The notes under the pieces: model-generated | The model's database searches: none | What the model saw: only the letters and a program-made list of their open reading frames with translations | What the model was told of the DNA's origin: nothing | Made by a program: the position numbers and the translations under genes | From: Ichthyosporea sp. XGB-2017a | Lineage: Eukaryota > Opisthokonta > Ichthyosporea | Reading direction: 5' to 3' | NCBI GenBank assembly: GCA_002811675.1 | Contig: PDIM01010389.1 | Coordinates: forward strand, 51,006-72,043 | DNA length: 21,038 bases | Shown: positions 15,901 through 21,038 of the stretch, piece after piece | Numbering within the stretch: position 1 is the first letter of the stretch | Layout: every line of letters begins with the position of its first letter

Positions 15901-18894
15901 ATAGGTCGTGTAACATCAAACCCAAGCAAGAAGTGAGCCAGATTTGGCGACGGGAGATTTAGCGTGGTAATAATAGTATCCATTATTGTTAGTCGAATTG
16001 CGGTGGCCTTTGAATCCTCGATATCTGTTGCACACGCCCTCATATTCACAGAATCGACATCAAATGATGCTTGAATATTATCTGCAGTTTCTGATTCGTC
16101 TACTTCAAGCTTCTCCAGAAACCTAGTCATTATATTTTCCTTGTCTTTAGATCCGTTTAGCAAAAGAGCAAGTTTCTTTTGTAATATTGGTGATACGCCA
16201 AGTCTGCACAATATTTTGGCCGCGCTAAAGCATATATCCTCACACCCATGGAAAGTTATGTACTTAAAAATAGACTCAATATGTGGGGTTTTCACAGTTC
16301 CAACATTAAGAGTAAAGAGTAATTCTTCAAGAAATGTGGCCGTCACACCCGCATTTGTCACTTTCACACATTCCATGAACTTGCCCTGCTTTTCCAATAC
16401 CAGTTTAATCAGGTTGAGTGAAAGCAAAATACAATTTTTCATCCCAACGTACGCCTGTGTTCTTGAGGGGTTATTCCTGGCACTCTCTCCCTTTGCTTCA
16501 AGATCTTCCACGCCAATATCAACAATTCCAATCACTTTCTTCAAAACGGCTGAGGCATTTAAGAACTGCAACATCAGAATATACCCAGGTTTCTTTGCAT
16601 CAAGATGCGAATCGCCTAGTACATCTATATGTGCGTCATAGAAATCTTCCGTTGCTGGGTGGTACCTTGAGAGAAGTTTGTACAAGACCTTCAATACGTA
16701 CATTACACTTTCCCATTTCTCGGACTCGTTCACATACCCTCTCGAGTCAAACCGCAACAGCACATGTTTGATCATAAATTCAATATAAGGATGTATTCCT
16801 GGAATTCGGTGAGCGGCACCTAAGTTCGCCGGAGGTTCGACATTTGTTAGGACGTCCATTAGTCCCAAAAAAGCAATAAGTTCAGGGTACCTTTCATCCC
16901 CACTCTCAATGTCCTCAAGCTCGTGAACAATTCCTCCTTCCGAATTACTAAACCGAGTCCCAGACACTTGAGCGTGCGAAGATGTAGGAACGATTTGTGT
17001 CAACTCCAGAAACTCCCATATTTTGACTGCAATTTCAGGACTTTTTGCAAAACCGGAAAGGGCATTTAAAATCTCTCCCTTCAGAGAAGCAGGTACAGGG
17101 CACCCAAGTAGACCCATCAGTGATGCTGCCGGTCGCCATGAAGGGTTTTCAAAAATGATAACACGCGCATGCTCGTTTTCCCGTACGATCTTTCCCAAAA
17201 GCCTCAAGACAGCTTCCGCAATCGAAACATCACTCGGGCTTATCCCTTGAGCACTACTCTGCGAGAGAGTGACGTGATAATTATCAATTGTTGCAAAGAA
17301 GTGGTCCCAGGATATTACCGAGCAGCTACTGCCATACGATCCTTGAGCTTTCAAAAAATTAAACGCAAAATCAGCCCCTTCTGGACTACTAGCCATTGAA
17401 TTAAGAACATCTAAATAGGCAACCATGTGGCTCGCAGAAGCAAAGTTATCGCTTGCAAATCTTAAGAATTTAAAGAGGTCCCGATCATTGCTATACTCCC
17501 AAAACTTGATACCACCCTCCCCACTATGCTTATACAATGCAGCGATAGCATTCAGCAATTCCTTGAAATAAAACCTACGAACATTTTTCTCTTCTTCATT
17601 TACATCGTTGAATCGGGAATTTGTTAAAATCGAAGTTTCAAGCTCTTCATCGTTCAATTTAAGCTCCTGAATTTTATGGGACATACCCTCTAAGAAGGCA
17701 GTCATCATTAAATCCAAAACTTCCACAAAAAGTTCCCTCAAATCAGGGGATAAGTCCATTGAATCTAGATCAAATACTTGAAACGCCAAAAATCGAAAAG
17801 CCCCCTGGCCTACAGCCTTATCTAAACGAGAATTAACGTGGTTTTCCTTTAGAATTGCGCTCTGACCATCGGGAACACGACACAAAAACAACGACCAAAA
17901 CAAGAGGCACACGCTTTGCATTCCAGTGTTTTCACACTGAGCAGACACAAGCGAGTCGAACACTTCCATAAACTGAAAATCACTAAAAAGGGGATTAACA
18001 TCAGGAGCGGAGTTGATGTCATCCGGAACATAGAGTCTGCAGGTCAAAGCTAGAAGACAGGACATTGCAATGGGTGAAAGAACTTGATCCTGTGGTGCTT
18101 GCGGAAGCTTTAAAACTAATTTTACTAAATTAGTGACATCATCTTTCTTGAATTCGATTTGATATGCCATATAAAAAAGCACATCGGCAAGACTCTTCTT
18201 TTCAAAATCCAAATGCGCCTTCTCCTCAGGCATTGCGGAAGCGTACGTTTCTTCCCAATCTGTAAGAATGCCCAACACTTTTCCCACCAGTCCTTCGCTG
18301 AACAATTTATCTGTATAATCTGTAATAAAAGTAAGGTAATCCTCAGGCAGCATTTCATTCATGCGTGACTTGATTAATTCCTCAAGACTAGCAATCAAAA
18401 ACTTTCGCTCGCTGTGAAATAAATAAACTGCTGTTACAAATGGATCGGAAGTATATCTCGTCTGCTGCTCAATTCCAGCTTGCAAATATTCGGCAGCCAA
18501 AATTTCATTAATTTTAAGTACATCGCTGAGTTTCAATGCAGCCACGATAAAATCTGGAGACACTTTTCTGGTGATTCCCTTAATAACAACACTCCCTTGC
18601 TCGAGCTGCTTTCGACTCACAGCATTGGGCGCCTAAATGACATCAGTTATTCCAAATAAATCAAATAAAAATATTAGAAATCCCTAACTCTGTTTGCCCA
18701 GGGCATACAATAACCTCGAGCGAAGTAGCCAAGAGAGAAGATACACTTACAGGTTTGTCTAACAGGGATATGAAGCTCGGTTTATGTCGTATTAGTGCTC
18801 CAGAGAAAACATGATACAAGCTACGTCTCTTCGACTTTAGGCTCTTGCAGATTGTTCCAAACAGCCCTCTGAAGGAATCATCAGCTTGCACCAT
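12951..18894 (-). CDS. NUP205: Nucleoporin NUP205/NUP192, inner-ring scaffold of the nuclear pore
   Basis: Two exons (18894-18751 and 18632-12951) give 1941 residues, within the family range (fungal about 1700, human about 2010). It is a large alpha-helical solenoid that binds NUP93/NIC96 and NUP35/NUP53 and holds the inner ring of the nuclear pore complex together. Homology to animal NUP205 is visible along the whole length: KPSFISLLDKP near the N-terminus, EILAAEYLQAGIEQQ, ISWDHFFATIDNYH, LKGEILNALSGFAKSPEIA, NPPLS-region equivalents such as PSPNLAHFLLGFDVTRPIRE, LAEFCYEIIYRLCASPVTSG, LRGNLYGSLLNYCQYV, YESRMAFLIKISRSKEGA, and a C-terminal RRLRGLLSNRL. The first exon supplies 48 residues and is needed for the conserved N-terminus. 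The long second exon is fully open. It is divergent from the small basic protein gene. Confidence 0.95.
18633..18750 (-). other. NUP205 intron
   Basis: 118 nt, phase 0, donor GTAAGT and acceptor CATTTAG on the minus strand, with an ACTGAT branch-like string. It joins LLDKP to APNAVSRKQ. Without it the long frame would have to start at a GTG. Confidence 0.85.
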
Positions 18895-19399
18895 TTTCGG
18901 TATTTTGCTTTTGCTTTCGCTTGTCGATTTGTTCCCTTCCTGCTTCTTGTGTTGTAAGTTAGCAATCAGTGATAGTTTACCCTTCGTCTTCTACAATCCA
19001 ATATTCGATTTGTGAAAAATGTAATTAAATTACACACACAAACAAACAAAATACAACAAATCACAAGCAGAACAAAAACCCGAATCCCCCCAAAAATGCA
19101 AATCAAATACAAAAAACAAAAACTAACAAACAAAACAGAACCAAAAAAAAAAAGGAACGAAATTACTTTTGAAACAAAAAAAACAACAGCAGAGCAGCAG
19201 ATCAGTCGGAAAAAAAAAATCCGCCCATCCCATGTGCATTTATTTTCCAGGCTCCCTGTGATTTTGTATAGAGACCCCATAGTAGAAAAAGAAGGTGTTT
19301 TTCCATTCCATGATTTTTATTTTGTTTTCTTTTTTTGTTTTCTTTTGATTTTCGATTTCGCTGTTGTGTTAAAAAGGAAAGGGATTCTTTGTTATAAAT
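18895..19399. promoter_or_regulatory. Divergent promoter region between NUP205 (-) and the small basic gene (+)
   Basis: The plus strand is A-rich from about 19018 to 19215 (T-rich on the NUP205 strand) and switches to T-rich from about 19315 to 19372, just before the plus-strand start. This is a clear strand switch of the T-rich leaders of two divergent genes. A TATAAAT string (19393-19399) abuts the plus-strand ATG and is too close to act as its TATA box. No coding evidence was seen. Confidence 0.45.
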
Positions 19400-19792
19400 A
19401 TGAAAAAGACAGGCGGACAGGGTAAAGGCTTTAATGGGCATGGAAAGGGGATGAAAAAGGGAAGTGGGGTTGCTGTGAATGGATCACACCACGGAGCGAA
19501 AAAGGGATTGTTGATGCAAGGGGCGAATAAGAAGAAGGGTATCTCTGCTGTTGGGAATAAGAAGAAGGGTATCTCTGCTGTTGGGAATAAGAAGAAGGGG
19601 AATGGGAAGAAAACATTTAAAAAGGTGCATATGGAGAAGCAGTTGGCTTTGATTGATGCTAAATTCGTTCATGAACAAGTGGCGAAGCTGAAAGAAGAAA
19701 AGCCAAAGAAGGGGAATGAGGGGGAAAATAGTAAGAAGCTTCTTGCCAAAGGCGATTTGGAAAATGCCATCCTCGGGTTCTCTCAGCTGTAA
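19400..19792 (+). CDS. Small Lys/Gly-rich protein with internal repeats; family unrecognised
   Basis: Encodes 130 residues, no intron seen. I do not recognise the family. Residues 1-75 are rich in Lys, Gly and Asn and carry two perfect copies, plus a partial third, of NKKKGISAVG. The C-terminal half is different: HMEKQLALIDAKFVHEQVAKLKEEK looks helical, followed by a charged linker and a closing LLAKGDLENAILGFSQL. Strong basic charge suggests nucleic-acid or ribosome/nucleolar association, but that is inference from composition. Support for being real: an ATG directly after a T-rich leader like those of its neighbours, a biased but non-random protein, and a convergent/divergent layout matching the rest. 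A small ORF of this composition could also be chance. Confidence 0.6.
   Translation: MKKTGGQGKGFNGHGKGMKKGSGVAVNGSHHGAKKGLLMQGANKKKGISAVGNKKKGISAVGNKKKGNGKKTFKKVHMEKQLALIDAKFVHEQVAKLKEEKPKKGNEGENSKKLLAKGDLENAILGFSQL
19526..19599 (+). repeat. 30-bp perfect tandem repeat in coding sequence
   Basis: Two identical 30-bp units (19526-19555, 19556-19585) followed by the first 14 bases of a third. The unit length is a multiple of three, so each copy adds ten residues (NKKKGISAVG) in frame. Perfect identity, including synonymous positions, implies a recent duplication. Confidence 0.92.
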
Positions 19793-20295
19793 ATGTACTT
19801 TGTTCACTTTTGTATTTTATTTTTTAATCACCATACATCCGATTGGGCGAACATTCAATCGCACATATTGTTATTTTAGGGCTTTTAAACCTTAATCCCC
19901 ACACTTTCCCACTCCCTTCCTCTTTCTGGAACTCACCCAACACCAGTTGAGGGGCAGGATCATTAGAAGAAAGGAAATCCCATCAGCAAGAGTGATATAG
20001 ACGATAAGCGGCGAAAGCAAATGACGAAAAGGGATAATAAAACAGCTTCTTTTCGGCATTGTATTTGTATACTTGACGTATTTCTATTGTGTACGTTGTC
20101 CGCAATAAAGGGGGGGGATAGATTAGAATGGCAGGAACAGAAAGACAAAGAAATATTGATGAAGCTTTAAAGAGTATATGAATGAGAGTTTAAATAGCAA
20201 AAAAGAAACAGGCTGTTTTCTGTATAATGGCAGTTTGAGAGAAAACTAAATCAAAATGCGGGACTTCCACGTAACGGTCAGAGCACTTTGTCCGT
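19793..20295. other. Convergent 3' intergenic region
   Basis: Between the small basic gene (+) and ORMDL (-). It holds T-rich sequence right after the plus-strand stop, a G-tract near 20110, and nothing that looks coding. A 61-codon minus-strand open frame (19963-20148) resembles no family I know. Confidence 0.45.
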
Positions 20296-20916
20296 CTAGT
20301 ATTTCATTAATCCAAACAAGCGGACCTGGTGCATCTGCGGTAACTTCGCGATTAAGACCAGAAGCAGCGTTATTAGATTAATTGCAAAGTAAACGGGATT
20401 CTGTTCACTGTAATGGATCCCAATGTAAAATCTACATTCAAAAAACAAAACAAAGCGCATACAATGATTAGTTACTGGCAGTTTTTCATTTGTTTGTCTT
20501 GCTCATACGAGTCATCTTACAGTAAAATAGGTACAATAGTAAAGAACTTCTTTGTACTCGTATATTGCTCCCCTCCATCGATCTGCTCCCAAGCAGTCTG
20601 AAATTGGTATCTTCCTTGTGCCTCATCAAATGGCGTTCCTTTGACGAAATGTAAAACAATCATAGTAATCTAAAGCGAAAAGCAAAAACGATTGTTAATA
20701 AGCCCAAGCCAATACAGTAGGTCTTACGAGTCTCTATTTACTTACAGTGTTATGAAGAACAATTGTCAGCGTCCATGCTCCACCTGAAGTGATTCCGGGA
20801 ACTACTCCCAGTAACCATCTAGCAATAGCGATCAAAACGATATATGCCAGCCAAATCCCTTTAGAGCCAAACCAAATAGAATTCCTATTTGGATAATCCG
20901 AATCTTGTCTCTTCAT
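20296..20916 (-). CDS. ORMDL: ORMDL/ORM1-like regulator of serine palmitoyltransferase
   Basis: Three exons (20916-20746, 20669-20521, 20431-20296) give 151 residues, against 153 in human ORMDL3. ORMDL proteins are ER membrane subunits that restrain serine palmitoyltransferase, the first step of sphingolipid synthesis, when ceramide is plentiful. Family features in order: a short polar N-terminus with NRNSIWFGSKGIWLAY (the Asn-rich ceramide-sensing region), GGAWTLTIVLHNT, then HFVKGTPFDEAQGR, TAWEQIDGGEQYTSTKKF, FFTIVPILLFYI, and the terminal LIAKLPQMHQVRLFGLMKY. Membrane segments fall at the usual places. All joins preserve homology and frame. Fungal-type N-terminal phosphorylation extension is absent, as in plant and animal proteins. 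A T-rich leader precedes it on its strand. Confidence 0.96.
20432..20520 (-). other. ORMDL intron 2
   Basis: 89 nt, phase 2, donor GTAAGA, acceptor GAATGTAG, ACTAAT branch-like string. The split codon becomes CTA (Leu) in PILLFYIG. Confidence 0.92.
20670..20745 (-). other. ORMDL intron 1
   Basis: 76 nt, phase 0, donor GTAAGT, acceptor GCTTTAG, TATTAAC branch-like string on the minus strand. Joins LHNT to ITMIVLHFVKGTPF. Confidence 0.92.
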
Positions 20917-21038
20917 TGTTCACAAATAAAGCTATCTTCTCAACTAAACAAACAAAACCCCAACTAAATCCCCCTTAACTGACGGAAAAAAAAAAAAAGC
21001 ACAAAGACACAAATACAAAACAAAAAAATAACAAACTC
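20917..21038 (-). promoter_or_regulatory. T-rich leader/promoter of ORMDL
   Basis: On the minus strand this stretch is T-rich with a run of about 13 T around 20985-20998, the same style as the other leaders here. The window ends before any further gene is visible. Confidence 0.35.

Noticed and set aside
18620-18632. NUP205 beginning at the GTG at 18620
   Set aside because: The upstream exon (18894-18751) supplies a proper ATG and the conserved KPSFISLLDKP segment, joined through a canonical GTAAGT...TTTAG intron.
20109-20117. G-tracts after several stops (near 1063, 6875, 20112) as a shared terminator signal
   Set aside because: Spacing to the stop codons and strand relation differ between the three, so coincidence of homopolymers is the simpler reading.
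5625-20916. A functional cluster of ER genes (SPP, CDP-DAG synthase, ORMDL)
   Set aside because: They are separated by unrelated genes (VPS25, NUP205 and others) on alternating strands; all are common housekeeping genes.
1-21038. tRNA, rRNA, snRNA genes or CRISPR arrays
   Set aside because: I looked for tRNA B-box-like words, U1/U6-like strings and regularly spaced repeats in the gene-free stretches and found none.

Overview
The window is nuclear DNA from an intron-poor but intron-containing eukaryote. Six spliceosomal introns of 76-128 nt can be placed because the protein homology runs uninterrupted across the exon joins. They have GT donors, AG acceptors and, in several, TTAAC or CTAAT-like branch sites. 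The first gene resembles plant ROOT HAIRLESS 1, a partner of plant-type topoisomerase VI. That points to an alga (red, green or a secondary alga) rather than an animal or fungus, but I cannot name the lineage.

Layout, left to right: an RHL1-like topoisomerase VI partner (+); a long SET/MYND (SMYD-type) methyltransferase (-); about 1.5 kb without a gene; signal peptide peptidase (+); ESCRT-II subunit VPS25 (-); an unrecognised membrane protein with a leucine-rich stretch and a translation-factor-like beta-barrel (-); a decayed Fanzor (eukaryotic TnpB-type nuclease) remnant with flanking short repeats; CDP-diacylglycerol synthase, 3 exons (+); the nucleoporin NUP205/NUP192, 2 exons (-); a small lysine/glycine-rich protein with internal repeats (+); and ORMDL, 3 exons (-). 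Most neighbours are convergent or divergent. VPS25 and the membrane protein are the only tandem pair.

The genes are mostly housekeeping and do not form one pathway. SPP, CDP-DAG synthase and ORMDL are all ER membrane proteins, but they are scattered, so I read this as coincidence. Most starts are preceded on the coding strand by a long T- or T/G-rich tract, which appears to be the local style of promoter or leader.

The most interesting region is 9476-10276. The minus strand carries RuvC-I and RuvC-II-like segments of a Fanzor, and the plus strand carries its zinc-ribbon and RuvC-III end. They face each other, joined through a shared 16-bp inverted repeat and a 27-bp tandem duplication, and are followed by a 41-bp tandem repeat where a guide-RNA/right-end segment would be expected. 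It looks like a scrambled fossil, not a working nuclease. The second item of interest is the gene at 7950-9169, whose domain combination I do not recognise from any family.
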